A DNA stretch of 64,000 nt from Siderastrea siderea (lineage: Eukaryota; Cnidaria; Anthozoa; Scleractinia; Rhizangiidae), in NCBI GenBank assembly GCA_964030785.1, contig OZ034968.1, forward strand, positions 68,078,399 to 68,142,398. Reading direction: 5' to 3'. The notes beneath the pieces are model-generated. The model ran no database searches. It was given only the letters and a program-made list of their open reading frames with translations, and had not been told where the DNA came from. Below are positions 25,501-34,896 of this stretch, in pieces (position 1 is the first letter of the stretch; every line of letters starts with the position of its first letter). A program made the translations under genes and the position numbers.

Positions 25501-28500
25501 TTATATTATCATCGTAAGCACGTAAAAGATACGATAAATCACCAACTTTTACCTGGCCGTAATATATTTTGGACCCCAAGGGCAGAGAGAATAACGGCGG
25601 GGTTAATGCCCCCTGGGGCTTTTCTTGTTTTTTTTTGTCATCGTGGTCACTTGCCCCAGACCTCCGCTCGGTCAAAACAATACTTGCCGGTAATGTTGGT
25701 TCGTTTAGCGTTATTTCGCCAGAATTTTCATGAAAGTTGGTGTAGAAAATTACTGGCGATTTAATGGCATGAAAACCCCTTCGATGAAAGCAAGAACGAA
25801 GGTGCTAGCGAGCTTTAAAGCTGGCATGAATTTGCCAAACTTGCCGTGGCACGTAAACATTACATCACTGAAACACAAAAGGCGATTCGGGGAAGTCCCT
25901 CGCTTTCGCCAAGTTGAATAATTCAACAGTAAAATGCAAGCATTTTTTTGGCAGTTTTGCTTTGCTTCACCAAAATCTTTAGGGAAAGTTGTGTAGAAAA
26001 GTACAAGAAATTCAATGGAGTTGACTTCTCTTCGATGAGAGCAAGGAAGAAGGTGCTAGCGAGCTTTGAAGCTGGCATGAATTCACCTAAACTTACCGTA
26101 ACACGTAAACATTACGTCATTGAAAGACAGAAGCCGATTCGGGGAATTGTTTTGCTTTCGCTAAAGCATTTATCGAATCATGGCCTAAAAGTAGACCTTT
26201 ACGTTTCATTTTTCAGTAGATAACCGTTCCCTTTCGATTTAAGGATAATTTTTCTTCATCAATAAATCTATTTAAATTTCCGTGCCTTTGTTTAATATTT
26301 AGAATTACGCTGAGATGTCATTTCGTTAAAAAATTGACGTAACTAAGTCACGCCATGGTCAAAACTATTTCGTCACGTTCTTCTTCGCGAGTGCTAGAAC
26401 AGGTGGATGACCAAGGAATGAGGGAAGGGAAAGGTACTCATACTATAAGGGATCCATGATATCACAAGGAGAAGGGTGCAGAGAAGACGTTGGGGGGGGG
26501 GGGGGGGGATGGCAGCACACACGTCAAACGTTAGAAAAATCACCAGCTTCAAAACTTTATACCACTTGGGCACATATCTTGAGTGACCGTAATGTATTTG
26601 CACCCCCCGGGGGGGGGGGGGGAACGGCGGGGTCCAATTCCCCTGGGGCTTTTCTTGTTCCATAAGAAATGTATGGAAAACAGTAAGGAGAATAAAATTA
26701 TGTATTTTTATATCAGGTCTTAAAGGGTTAAAGCTGGCTTGCATTCTAAAATTATTCCTGTAAAACTGACACAAATAAAAAATCCAATTTTGATTTTTTT
26801 GAACAACAACAACAACGACAAAGCCTGGAACCATGTTGCACAACTTTTTTATTTTTCATGCTCTGACCCAAGGCCATTGCTTTTATTTAAGCTAATGTAT
26901 TTGTTTCTGTTTGCTGGAGTTGTAGCCATTTAGCACACATTCCTGGTGATGGAAAAATTTTGGCCTAAGCATTAAGGGAAAGAACAAATATTTAACACTA
27001 AGTAGCATTCTGTGGGAAGGCCACATTTTAAAATTTTGATAGAGAAAATTCAGTGATTCTTGGTGTGTAGGTATGACTTGCAAGATCTAATCCCACTGCA
27101 TCTGCTGATTATCAAAAGCGCCTGTGATGATGTATGTCACAAACGGTACAAGAAGCCTGGACCTTTGTGGGCAATTATATATTATGGGCAGAATGAGAGT
27201 GAATAGTTTAAGCAATTCAATTTTCAACTTTGCCCAAATTACCTGTCACATTAAAGAACTTTGAAGAGTTGAGGTTGTTCACCACTGGTAAGAAAACATT
27301 ATATTCATAGTCCATGTCTTCGTGAAATGGATCTGTTGACAAATGATACAACATGTCTTTTCACGTTTTTTGCCTTTGCTGTGTTTCAAATGGGCACGTT
27401 TCACTCAAACCTTCAACTTATAATCTAACGTTTACTATTAAATCCTCAAGCTTGGTTATTAAATTTCAAGCTTTCTGATTGCCACCCCCCCCCCTGCCTG
27501 TACTCAATTAAGTTTTATATGGGAAGGCTTCACTCAGAGGTTCAAACCCTTACCCTTTAATACACTAATTTTTACCAAAATGGTACCCCTTTCATATACC
27601 ATAAGGAAACTTGCACCCCTTTCATACACCTCAAGGATAAACCAAAACAATAGAAATTCAGTCATTAAGGTTCAGTTGCTCAGAGGGTGCAAGCTTTTAT
27701 GTGTTTCATATACTTAGCTTTAGTTGCCATCTCGTCCACTATGCAGGGAATTTTGTGACCCTTTCATGTACTAAAATGACTATTTTCCCTCCCCTTTAGG
27801 CAGAGCCTCATCTTATAGCCTACTATAGGGAGTTCCCCCCCCCCCCCGGGGTTTCCCTACACACAAGTTAACAGCAATTAACCCGCCTTTTGCCTTGTAA
27901 GTTTTTGCTGCAATGCAAAAGTTTTATTCCAAATGTGCCCATCCAAATGGCTGAGGAAGAAACAATAACCAACTCAGCACTACTACATATCTGGTTGGTC
28001 TTCTCTCATCTCATATCCAACTCATGCTCATGGAGCTCTACACTTTGTTTAACTTGAATTCGGATTCTTACCATTCCAATAATTTGCTAGAGAAAACTTT
28101 TTTTGGAAATAGTCACTGTAGAAGAATCTGAAAGAAAAATGGGGAAGTATTCACCAAAGTTGTCCAGGTATAGATATTTAAAATATATTAACTTTCAAAT
28201 CTAGATAGGTACAGTGCAGATCGTTTACTAAGACTCATATCTTGGAGTATAACAATGCAACCACCTGCCCCTACTCCCCTTCCCAAAACAACAACAACAA
28301 CAAAACATTTCCCTCTCCCAAAACCAATGCTGGGTTTTTTGTTCAGCAAAGAATGAGCTTTGTAGTGGTGCAACATTGACGAGGGGTGAAGGGATATATT
28401 AAATGAGCTACATCACGGATAATGCATCTTAAAAACATAGGCATGCAATGTGTGCAGAGCCAATGATTTATGGTGAATTTATGAACACAACCTATGGTCT

Positions 28501-31500
28501 TCACGCCACTGCTGTGCGGTCCCCTCCCCCTTCCCTGACGGCTAATGTAACATGTCTTCGCCAAAGCAAGGAATCAAGCTATCATGAAACAGGGTAACAA
28601 GCAGCATGACCACGTGATAGTTAATTATAGCATGACATTAGAATATTGCATGTAAAGTAAACAAAGCTCTTCATTTCCCTTCTCTTCAAAGACAACACAT
28701 CCTAACACGTCTGTTTCTTGCATTTTGTATGTATTCAACTCCTGATAGGCGTGAAAATAACTTGCAAAATTCAGTAGGTCTTGATTAGAATGCTTTGTCA
28801 CTTGCGTTCATTTTGAGGTGTTTTAAGCAATGCGTTACATTCCAAAGGTTCAAATTACAAGCAGCTGTTGACTATACAAATTTGTTCAACATACCCTTTG
28901 AACTATAAATGACCCAAAATAAAGGTTGTTATCTTGTAAAGATTTTACTATAATTAATTGATCACCACGTAACTTGGATTTTTAATACTAGTTTCATTCA
29001 AGTTTTTCAGTTTTAGGTCCGAATAGCTGGGAACAAGGCCCCGCAAATTCCGATTTTATTTTGTCTAATTTGCACAAGCAGGTTGAAATTTGATATACAA
29101 AGTTTAATTTGTACGAAAGACACAGATTCTCACAGTTCATCTCTTTTTAGAACCTGTTTTGGGTCTCAGCTTGTACTTGTTGTGTTTCTAGCCAGATAAA
29201 TATTCTGCTTTGCTTGCAAACAGCACCGAAATATTTATATCCAGAATAAATAAATTGTATTAACCTTATGCAAAAATCGCTTGCTTCTCAGCTTGGGATT
29301 CTCATTATTTATCTTTCTCATTATCTTTCTTTTGTGATACCACTAGAAAGCGAAAAACAATTGTTGCCGTCAAGCCCCGCAAATTCCGATTTTATTTTGT
29401 CTAATTTGCATAAGCAGGTTGAAATTTGATATACAAAGTTTAATTTGTACGAAAGACACAGATTCTCACAGTTCATCTCTTTTTAGAACCTGTTTTGGGT
29501 CTCAGCTTGTACTTGTTGTGTTTCTAGCCAGATAAATATTCTGCTTTGCTTGCAAACAGCACCGAAATATTTATATCCAGAATAAATAAATTGTATTAAC
29601 CTTATGCAAAAATTGCTTGCTTCTCAGCTTGGGATTCTCATTATTTATCTTTCTCATTATCTTTCCTTTGTGATACCACTAGAAAGCGAAAAACAATTGT
29701 TGCCGTCAAGCTGGTCAGAAGTCAAAATGTTCCTCTACGAAAACTAATAATTCTGCTTGGAAATTAATCAAGGAAAACAGAAACAAACAAGATGTGCGTG
29801 AATTCACGCACTTAAGTGGATCTCAACTTGACAAGTCCATCTTGTGTATAATTTCTGATTTGTTTGCTGCTGTGAAAATTATTGTACTACGGCTAAGTAA
29901 ACGCAGGACTACATCGAGAATAAAATCCTGCCAGACCTGAAGTATACAAAACAGCGCATTCAAAGTAACAATAAATAGTTCCTGCTGATTGAAAAACACT
30001 TCAAGGCCCGGGGATCGTACTTCCATACTATAAGCTGTATGGGCATGTGCTGCTGATAAGAAGGGTTTCACTATCGCAGTGGCACACCCCCACCCAACAT
30101 CTCACAGAATCCCCCCTCCCCCCCGGCCTCACAGACGAAGACAGATACCCTACATCGTAATCGTATATCGGGCAGTGCCGTTCTTTTAGCCTTTGACATT
30201 AGCCATGACGTCACTTTCGTGACGTCATTGGCTAAAAATTGGGCCAATTTTTTCAAGTTTGTCATTTGTAATTGTCTTCATCTTTCTCAGTCAGTTTAGT
30301 TTTGGATTATTTTTACTTCTTTGGTGTTTTTCTACCTTATGAAAATATTATTTTGAGGTTTTCTTCAATGTGAAAGTCATTTTGTTAGATCAGAAAAATG
30401 AATGAAAATACCGTAACATAGCACTTTTAATAAATAATTTCAATCTTCCCCAGACCATAAAAACTTCCAAAAATACTTACATGTAAAGATCTTTTGTGGC
30501 AGCTGCAGGGAGGTAAGGCTTTAGGTAGCTGGTATCTACAAACAAACATTTATCAAGGAGGACTTTAATGAGATGAAAATTATGTTGACATGTAAAACTG
30601 AGTGAATTCAAAAAAAAAATATCTGATAGAACACTACAAATGGATGGCTCTAGCACTCTTTCCCCACCCCTCCCATGTCGATCTCCCAGGTACCCCAGAG
30701 AGGCTCTGTGACTCCGTAGGATACCGAGCATTCCAGTTGTGTGTGTCAGCTTACATGTAGGTAGATAAAGCTCAGTGCACTGGAGTCAAGTGAACAAGTG
30801 GTCTTAAAGTGCCAGTTCAAAGCATGTACAAGTGTGACTTTCAATTTGATTTCTTTCCCACACCACAGCCATTTGAAGCCTCACTACCTCCCCACCCCCG
30901 CCCCCCTGAGTGGAGTCCCTGAGAAGTGATTATAAAGCTTGGTTCCTGGAGAGCATGGTGCTGTGCAGTGTGACACAGCTCCCCTCCCCCCCTGGTTTTG
31001 TCAGCTGCAGAAGGTTTTAATCTGGACTCTAGACTAAAGCAAAAAGTTCCAAGCTCAGTTTCACAAAATCACTTAGGAATACAATGTCAAGTTTGCTTTT
31101 TGCAATTGAAACGTTATTTTGCTAACAATAATGTTGACGTGTTATTATGCAGCACTTTGTATGAAGAATTCCTGAACTGATACACTGTCAAGGCTTTTTT
31201 AAATTAATTTAATAACCACTTCAGTTTAATTTTGGTTTTACTATACCTCCATATTGCCCCATCTGTGGGCTTGACAGTGAGATAAAACTGTCAACATTGT
31301 GATCATCCATTGTCTCTAAAATAGCACGTACTGTGAGTCCACCTAATTGGCAAAAGGGAAACAGGCCTCGAAATTAATTTTTTTCCCAGGGGCAATTCTG
31401 CTGCTAAGTCCAAAATTTTAAGAGTAAATTTGGTTTAACAAGGAGCAGAAAATGTATTTGTTATGAAAATGGGCCAAAAGTTGAAGGAGCAAATTTGCTC

Positions 31501-34500
31501 CTAAGTTATTTTTTTTAGGAGCAAATGTCCCTGAACCAGTTGCAAATTGCACATTTGTGACTGTAAATTTTGAGCCCTAGAAGGAAATTCACAAGGGGTT
31601 ATGTACCCGTCAAATTGAAGCTTCAACATCCCCCCCCCCCCCCCCCGGGCATTTGAACTTTTTGAGGATTATCTTGTTCAAATTCCCTCCCCTCGGGGCA
31701 AAAAAGCCGTTCAAATGCCCCACCCATTAGTACTGAAATACCTCTCCTCAAAGAGAAATTTCGTGTTCAATCAAACACTATTCACGCTTTTCAGAGAGAG
31801 ATATGCCGTGATGACAGCTTCAAACTTCTTTTAAAGACCGTTTTGAGAGCGTAAGGTGAAATTCTATCTTGGAAATCCGAAAAAACCGCAAAGACCGAAA
31901 AAACTCATGTGCATATTTCGCTAGAACAAGAGGTAAATCTGGTTCAAATTCCCCACCCTTCCACGGCAACGTTCAAATTCCCCCCTCCCGGCGCACAATG
32001 CACAGTCAAATGCCCGGGGTTTGCTCAGGGGGGGGGGGGGGATGTTGAAGCTTCAATTTGACCGGTACATTAGGTTGGAGAAAGACGGCAGTGGTTGAGT
32101 GGTCAGTCACTCCGAAACTAAAGGGGGCATCATGTTTTAGCATTACTTTTTGGCGAATATATACCTACGTACCTGCAATGTGTGTTGTTGTGGTGATCAG
32201 TGCTCATTATTAAGAAGTAAAATGTTTAAAACTGATCTAAATACTTCCAAAATATTAAAAGTATCGTATAAATCTCTCAATTTTCAGCTTCACTCTGCAA
32301 GCCTTCGTCAGGAGACTGATTAAAACTTGACAAGGAACTGCACCTGCAATGTTTGATGGCTTATTTATGGCCCAGTGGGTCACCATACCAGATTTTGTAG
32401 TGGGGGGGGGGGGCAGACAGTTTCCTTCCCAGTTTGATTAATTCTGGTTCCTGCTCCTTTTTTTTGCATGTGTAAATGCATGTGTAATGTATACTTTTAA
32501 TGCACCAGGGACTTTCTTGAAATGGGCCCTAAAGATAATTTCACATATCACATTGATCCCTACTTTCAACGCGTCACGTAATGATTTTTGCCGAAATCAC
32601 CACAGGCAGCCCAAGCTAAGGTTGAGAGCTGCGCATAAATTAGACTGTTTTTTCCACGCTATGCATAATAATGACATTGGCAACATTAAAGAGTTTGTAT
32701 GGAAATGATACAAAACGTCTCAAATTGCCACAAATCAGAAAGAAGTCGAAATGAAAATGATTTGTCTTATTTCATTGTTTTATTGGTCATTATTGGAGGG
32801 CTTCCTGGGCTGGTTTGAAGCTTTTTGGGCGAGAAATTGAGGTTTATATTTTTCATCAGTTACTGAACGTTTAGAATTAATTAAAGGCAGGAAACAGTTT
32901 CACACTGCACCTCACTTGAGGTTCGATAAATTCCATCACAATAAACGAATTGCCCTACAACTTCAAAGGTATATTCTTGGGTCTTGCGCATACCTCTGTT
33001 CTTTCTCATGGGTTCCAGATCCTATTTTAAGCCGTCGAAAATTCCTCTTAAATACGAAACTCGCCTTTCCTGGTATGCGTTTTCATTTGAAGTGCACACA
33101 TGAATCATTGCGAGCCGCGTTTCGACGACAAAATGTCCCTCAGCCGGGGAGAGGCTGAGTGAGATTGTCCACAAGCAGAAGGCGACACTGCGGAGTCCAG
33201 AAAGGTCGGTTTGAGGGCCTGATAGAAAACTATCGATACGCCCGTGAAATTTAGTCGCCTCACTTGACGCCACGAGCACACTTTAACGTCTTCGTGCGAC
33301 AATATATTAGCATAGTGATTTGTTCCGTCACATTTACCTGTTTAGCCTAAAAAAATGTTGTCGAAATTTAGAAGCAGAGACGAGGAGCAGTTTCCACCTA
33401 GAAAAAAAACTGCACCGGTTTTCAAAGGAATGGAAATTGTGGTGGGTATTTTCCACGGTCACAGCAAAATTTTTTTTAGGGCAGACAACCCTATATATGG
33501 GAATTAAATAATGAGGTTGATTTGCGGGCAGTGAGCAGGATCACTTGCGCCAAATACTCGGCATAAAATCATCGAATGGATTGATTAGAATGCAGCAAAA
33601 GATAGTTTCGAAGTCAAGTGAGGCGAGTGAATTTCACGGCCGTTCTAATATTTCTCTATTTCTGTAAACGGACCTCTCTGGACTCCGCAGTGTCGTGTTT
33701 TCTAATGTCGACAATCTCACTCAGCCTATCCCCGGCTGAGGGACATTTTGTCGTCGAAACGCGGCTCGCAATGATTCATGTGTGCACTTCAAATGAAAAC
33801 GCATACCAGGAAAGGCGAGTTTCGTATTTAAGAGGGATTTTCGACGGCTTAAAATAGGATCTGGAACCCATGAGAAAGAACAGAGGTATGCGCAAGACCC
33901 AAGAATATACCTTTGAAGTTGTAGGGCGATTTGTTTATTGTGATGGAATTTATCGAACATCAAGTGAGGTGCAGTGTGAAATTGTTTCCTGCCTTTAATT
34001 AATTCTAAACGTTCAGTAACTGATGAAAAATATAAACCTCAATTTCTCGCCCAAAAAGCTTCAAACCAGCCCAGGAAGCCCTCCAATAATGACCAATAAA
34101 ACAATGAAATAAGACAAATCATTTTTATTTCGACTTCTTTCTGATTTGTGGCAATTTGAGACGTTTTGTATCATTTCCATACAAACTCTTAAATGTTGCC
34201 GATGTCATTATTATGCATAGCGTGCCGATGTTATTATTATGCATAGCGTGGAAAAAATAGTCTAATTTATGCGCAGCTCTCAACCTTAGCTTGGGCTGCC
34301 TGTGAAATCACGCATTACGCACAAACCCTTTGCTACCCTTCAAATTGTTTATCCCAAACATGAAAACAATTCTCATTCTCTTAAATGTGAAATAAACTCA
34401 ATAAACCCTAACAGCCTCCCTTTCGATTCTGGAATAAGCCAGCCAAGCGATCCTACTAAAAATAAATTACACTTTCGGTTTGTCACGAGGAAATAGAGCG

Positions 34501-34896
34501 GAAGTATTAGAAGGACGACTTGACATTCACCACGGTTTCGATCAGCTTTTAGGAACACAGCTTCATCATTAGTTTAAAATTAGCGTCAAAGAACATTTTA
34601 TGCACAATACCTTGAGAGAAGCCGATGATATGAACTCCATCTTTCGCACCTTGCATCACGGGCCGAATTTTCTCCGTCATAGCCGAGACTTGCATCCACA
34701 AAGGTGCAAAACTTTCAAGCTCCTCATACAATTTTATGAGGGTGATGTTAGTCCCTGGATGTGCCTGGGTTATGAAAGAAGCTAGATCTTCCATGTCCGA
34801 TGCATGATCGAGTATTCCGTGTATTATGATCACCGGTTTATAGCAAAAACTTTGGGCTACAAACAAAAACAACACTGCAAAGTGAAGGGCCGCCAT
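7548..34896 (-). CDS. PPT2: Palmitoyl-protein thioesterase 2-like, 8 exons, complete
   Basis: Lysosomal thioester hydrolase of the PPT2 family, which removes acyl groups from thioesters such as palmitoyl-CoA in the lysosome. Coding exons, 5' to 3' on the minus strand: 34896-34611, 31342-31247, 30535-30481, 28127-28072, 27332-27243, 22971-22878, 9254-9194, 7691-7548. All have GT-AG borders, all phases join, and the total is 882 nt (293 residues plus TAA); human PPT2 is 302 residues. Seen in the protein: a hydrophobic signal peptide (about 1-18), [12 protein letters not shown], nucleophile Ser94 in GFSQGG (split across introns 1/2), [20 protein letters not shown], Asp216 or Asp217 in IGGPDDGVI, and likely catalytic His274. 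The gene diverges from FANCI across a 234-bp promoter. Introns 1, 5 and 6 are swollen by transposons, yet the reading frame is intact. Confidence 0.93.
8231..9061. mobile_element. TIR element, hAT-like ends, in PPT2 intron 7
   Basis: An 831-bp segment bounded by perfect inverted repeats CAGGGATCCATATTAGC and GCTAATATGGATCCCTG. The CAGGG start is hAT-like. The flanks share CGTCC only in shifted register, so the target duplication is not clear. No transposase is encoded. Confidence 0.6.
9664..9872 (-). other. Folded 3' region of element X
   Basis: Three foldable blocks follow the recombinase stop. Two hairpins, at 9664-9712 and 9716-9767, share an outer CTT/AAG helix, an internal loop and a GC-rich inner helix (CTTATCTCCCCAGC ... 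GCTGGATCGGACAAG). The third block, 9805-9872, has an outer GCTTGGGGG/CCCCCAAGC helix enclosing two small hairpins, giving a three-way junction. The same layout follows the recombinase in element Y (13113-13428). Function unknown. Confidence 0.6.
9893..10774 (-). pseudogene. Tyrosine recombinase of element X
   Basis: DIRS-type tyrosine recombinase (293 residues from the first ATG). Homology continues upstream without an ATG to about 10899, where it reads [13 protein letters not shown]. The catalytic set is visible: Arg in FLRCSEF, His and Arg in [11 protein letters not shown], Trp in LGRWSSD and the Tyr of YIRTP. In the family this enzyme integrates a circular cDNA by strand exchange. The ORF is intact over the catalytic domain, but the rest of the element is broken, so expression is doubtful. 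It is clearly related to the 13445-14446 recombinase but well diverged from it. Confidence 0.82.
10900..11152 (-). pseudogene. 3' part of X RNase H, cut off by the Y array
   Basis: Minus-strand sequence encodes [19 protein letters not shown] and [13 protein letters not shown], the middle of the DIRS RNase H domain including a catalytic Asp. It then shifts frame before the expected [12 protein letters not shown]. The 5' part continues at 16941 on the other side of the Y array; the bases join without loss at GGGTTA/GATACCAG. Confidence 0.8.
11156..12064 (-). mobile_element. Internally deleted Y unit U1
   Basis: Comprises the left 420 bp of Y, a 73-bp filler (11576-11648, containing AAGCGAAACCCGAGTGG) not found in U3, and the right 410 bp of Y. 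All coding sequence is missing. Only a few substitutions separate it from U2 (for example CACGTACATC versus CACATACATC). Confidence 0.88.
12065..12973 (-). mobile_element. Internally deleted Y unit U2
   Basis: Same structure and same 73-bp filler as U1, so the two share one deletion event and were then duplicated in tandem or inserted serially. Contains both CTTATCTCCCCAGC hairpins but only half of the three-way junction block. Confidence 0.88.
13113..13428 (-). other. Folded 3' region of element Y (U3)
   Basis: Hairpin 1 (13113-13158) pairs CTACTT/AAGTAG and CAGCGC/GCGCTG around a conserved internal loop. Hairpin 2 (13254-13320) pairs GCCTA/TAGGC and CAGCAC/GTGCTG with the same loop sequence. 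Block 3 (13364-13428) has an outer GCTTGGGG/CCCCAAGC helix with inner hairpins GATAC...GTATC and AAGTC...GACTT on the sense strand. Inner helices differ in sequence from X but keep their pairing. It ends 16 bases from the recombinase stop. Confidence 0.6.
13445..14446 (-). CDS. Tyrosine recombinase of element Y
   Basis: DIRS-type tyrosine recombinase, 333 codons open. Catalytic residues visible: Arg162 (FLRCGEF), a Lys near 202-205, His278 and Arg281 ([11 protein letters not shown]), Trp304 (LGRW) and the likely nucleophile Tyr312 (YQLYIRT). Role in the family: integration of circular cDNA by strand exchange without the staggered cut of a DDE integrase. The frame overlaps the end of the gag-RT-RH ORF by 34 bases and has no ATG at its beginning (first codon TTG; the first ATG is near codon 44). 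Expression is therefore likely by frameshift, readthrough or internal initiation. It appears undamaged and may be the activity that built the array. Confidence 0.85.
   Translation of the reverse strand: MHHPAFAHDPLRDEVQTYATWGLAWSTNRTYGSGEKRFIQFCLMNRLMSNDGDILPASEGTLIYFASYLARTVQHSTIKLYLAAVRNLHISCGHGDPLVGKLLLKKVLRGILRYQGKARILRQPVTPGVLLDIKPILRSWLGERDYCMVWAAFTLAFFAFLRCGEFTYQGTSKFRPQFDLSADCVSFYPSLVCPQQMSVFLKASKTDYFRTGHSLVIACSPSPICAVSAMRDYLLAARPQGPLFSFQSGRFLTRSAVVNLLRDAARHAGLPYQSLKGHSFRIGAASTAAAAGLPDWLIKVLGRWSSDSYQLYIRTPKHVLLSAAPRMASISFP
14413..16515 (-). CDS. Gag-(deleted RT)-RNase H fusion of element Y
   Basis: 700-residue ORF starting at an ATG (MARPRGNRN). In order: SAP-like DNA-binding motif (about 21-53, [16 protein letters not shown]), a basic/acidic linker, a conserved capsid-like block (240-325), CCHC knuckle (330-343, [14 protein letters not shown]), CCCH finger (about 359-377), then RT from the catalytic box HILDDFFIA (391-393 LDD), and RNase H with Asp556, Glu591, Asp619 and Asp666. 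Compared with X, the RT fingers and most of the palm between the CCCH finger and LDD are missing, yet the frame is kept (join at about residue 383). Y therefore cannot make a working RT by itself, and would need one in trans. Confidence 0.85.
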   Translation of the reverse strand: MARPRGNRNVANTREQRQDNLASLSTEVLRLRLQALNLPITGSKAELVSRLKGAVQGPRPANQPRNGRVQKRTSRKRASRPKQAANVSEDTDAAANGEASEISSFVGSIEDLDEPLDLSEEPHQSSPFTAAQMAAIQDTVRLSLQQALQSHPLPSAAPYRSQALAPPARNTTPRPGAANPIGLHRPVDKNLEDKILRGEYIDFTLLLPDSLTQSQVPDIQLHFDDSVPGSSSPLTMVRKRKPTIDTFHKWLDAYTTYMLVIVASYPRRSLELLKYQQIISRAATSFKGLAFLTYDEQFRRRAAYDLGISWDQVDLELWTVTFSGLAKPHCILCSSPYHSQSDCPSADSSCQQPKSGPVCFRFNRSSGCTSSSCTFPHVCRRCRLTHVLHILDDFFIAEPSRLQCLSSFSTLLRVFMSVNAPVVASKTLGPSHVLEFMGIELDSTRMEARLPADKLQRTRDLLNSFTKCRSVRLVELQSLIGTLQFACKAVVPGRTFLQRMINLTRGVPSRFHHIRLNQEFFKDLTMWKAFLVGWNGRSFFLDTAITPSPDLELYTDAAGSVGFGGYFNGKWFQGRWPPHMQLSKAQGISIEWQELFPIVVACAIWFPHFSGKRIQFWCDNESVVAIINSGHSKSPRIMDLVRFLVLISMKHNFFVRARHVPGVRNDIADVLSRFQDARFRAAAPTADRIPCTIPPSLMTL
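16941..18171 (-). pseudogene. RT and 5' RNase H of element X, frameshifted
   Basis: The minus strand encodes DIRS reverse transcriptase in two frames. 17740-18171 carries [20 protein letters not shown] and ends at a shift near 17770. 17091-17804 carries [20 protein letters not shown] and the catalytic HILDDFFIA. RNase H begins near 17100 and is cut at 16941 by the Y array. This region supplies the RT segment missing from Y. At least one frameshift and the insertion make it non-functional. Confidence 0.82.
18138..19400 (-). pseudogene. Gag of element X, main part, frameshifted
   Basis: Two overlapping minus-strand frames. 19400-18706 holds the SAP-like motif ([19 protein letters not shown]) and [18 protein letters not shown]. 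18968-18138 holds the conserved block ([17 protein letters not shown]), a CCHC-type knuckle ([14 protein letters not shown]) and a CCCH finger ([19 protein letters not shown]). A frameshift lies near 18720. The first 17 or so residues are displaced to 22043-22089 by the foldback insertion. Confidence 0.8.
19401..22042. mobile_element. Foldback (MULE-like) element, 2642 bp, 10-bp TSD
   Basis: Long inverted arms of about 600 bp (19401 to about 20000, and about 21470 to 22042) begin GGGTGTGGACAAAACCTGGG. Each arm carries short tandem repeats of the type CCCATAGGGTAGC near its tip. The target duplication TCCGTCTTCG is perfect at 19391-19400 and 22043-22052. The approximately 1.4-kb centre has a (GT)n tract at 21071-21090 and no transposase. 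Long arms with subrepeats suggest a foldback element; a 9-10-bp duplication suggests the Mutator superfamily. It interrupts the gag of X after GKPTKT. Confidence 0.85.
22043..22089 (-). pseudogene. Gag N-terminus of element X
   Basis: ATG at 22089 on minus begins [15 protein letters not shown], matching the start of the Y gag (MARPRGN). It rejoins the main gag at 19400 once the foldback and one TSD copy are removed. The 22090-22502 sequence upstream is the 5' untranslated end of X. Confidence 0.82.
24063..24247 (-). repeat. tRNA-derived SINE, copy 1
   Basis: On minus: an A box in TAGCTCAGTTGG and a B box GGTTCGAATCC form the tRNA-like head (24171-24247). A body of about 105 bp with AAGATTTTTCTTTGATCC follows, with a CACA-rich tail at 24058-24072. 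The acceptor and anticodon stems do not close, so this is not a tRNA gene. The second copy is at 25220-25411. Confidence 0.75.
25220..25411 (-). repeat. tRNA-derived SINE, copy 2
   Basis: Same head, body and order as copy 1. The anticodon loop reads GTTCTAA, which would give an Arg (TCT) origin if the register is right. The tail is ATAC-rich (25208-25230). Embedded in the 23171-26661 composite. Confidence 0.75.
27521..27812. repeat. Dispersed TIR repeat family L, copy 1
   Basis: The segment GGGAAGGCTTCACTC ... CAGAGCCTCATC shares its interior (TAATTTTTACCAAAATGGTACC, and GTGACCCTTT...ACTAAAATG) with 39087-39416. Decayed ends. PPT2 intron 4. Confidence 0.55.
29039..29710. repeat. 336-bp tandem duplication
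   Basis: 29039-29374 and 29375-29710 are nearly identical, each starting CCCCGCAAATTCCG and ending TTGTTGCCGTCAAG, with only a few differences (CACAAGCAGG versus CATAAGCAGG). Recent duplication in PPT2 intron 3; no coding signal. Confidence 0.88.
31602..32069 (-). mobile_element. Harbinger-like MITE, copy 2 (468 bp)
   Basis: Ends TGTACCCGTCAAATTGAAGC and AAGCTTCAATTTGACCGGTACA, with TTA on both sides (31599-31601, 32070-32072). The interior matches 1621-2101 in inverse orientation. PPT2 intron 1. Confidence 0.75.
32601..34304. mobile_element. 1.7-kb palindromic TIR element
   Basis: Arms of about 700 bp (32601-33300 and 33610-34304) are inverted copies with high identity. The tips read CACAGGCAGCCCAAGCT and AGCTTGGGCTGCCTGTG. 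The flanks share AAATCAC (8 bp with the preceding G), a likely target duplication. The spacer of about 310 bp has no recognisable gene. The right arm has an extra 27-bp duplication around TTATTATGCATAGCGTG. Sits in PPT2 intron 1. Confidence 0.8.

Larger units (their letters stand above)
23171..26661. mobile_element. Composite repeat inserted in MITE B1
   Basis: About 3.5 kb. It starts TACCCCGCCGTCAGGACGGG (repeated once more at 23217) and ends CGGCGGGGTCCAATTCCCC...CTTTTCTTGTTC. Internally, a block beginning GTGGTCACTTGCCCCAGACC occurs at about 23293 and 25640, and a block with GGTGCTAGCGAGCTTTGAAGC and CCGATTCGGGGAAG recurs near 23450, 24900, 25800 and 26055. No ORF is supported. It looks like two overlapping truncated copies in tandem, with two SINEs inside. 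Confidence 0.5.
23014..26731. mobile_element. piggyBac-like MITE family B, copy B1 (split)
   Basis: The left end TTAACCCTTTAAGCCC (23014) and right end CTTAAAGGGTTAA (to 26731) are halves of one approximately 230-bp MITE. The split is at TCCTTACTAGT/CATAAGAAATG, which is contiguous in other copies. TTAA followed by CCC is the classic piggyBac terminus. It is interrupted by the 23171-26661 insertion. Lies in PPT2 intron 5. Confidence 0.75.

Noticed and set aside
32916..33963. Matching 80-residue ORFs in both arms of the palindrome
   Set aside because: They are conserved only because the arms are copies; no recognised domain, and the frame is not extended.
7548..34896. PPT2-like gene as a pseudogene because of the large intron insertions
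   Set aside because: All eight exons keep splice sites, phase and catalytic residues.
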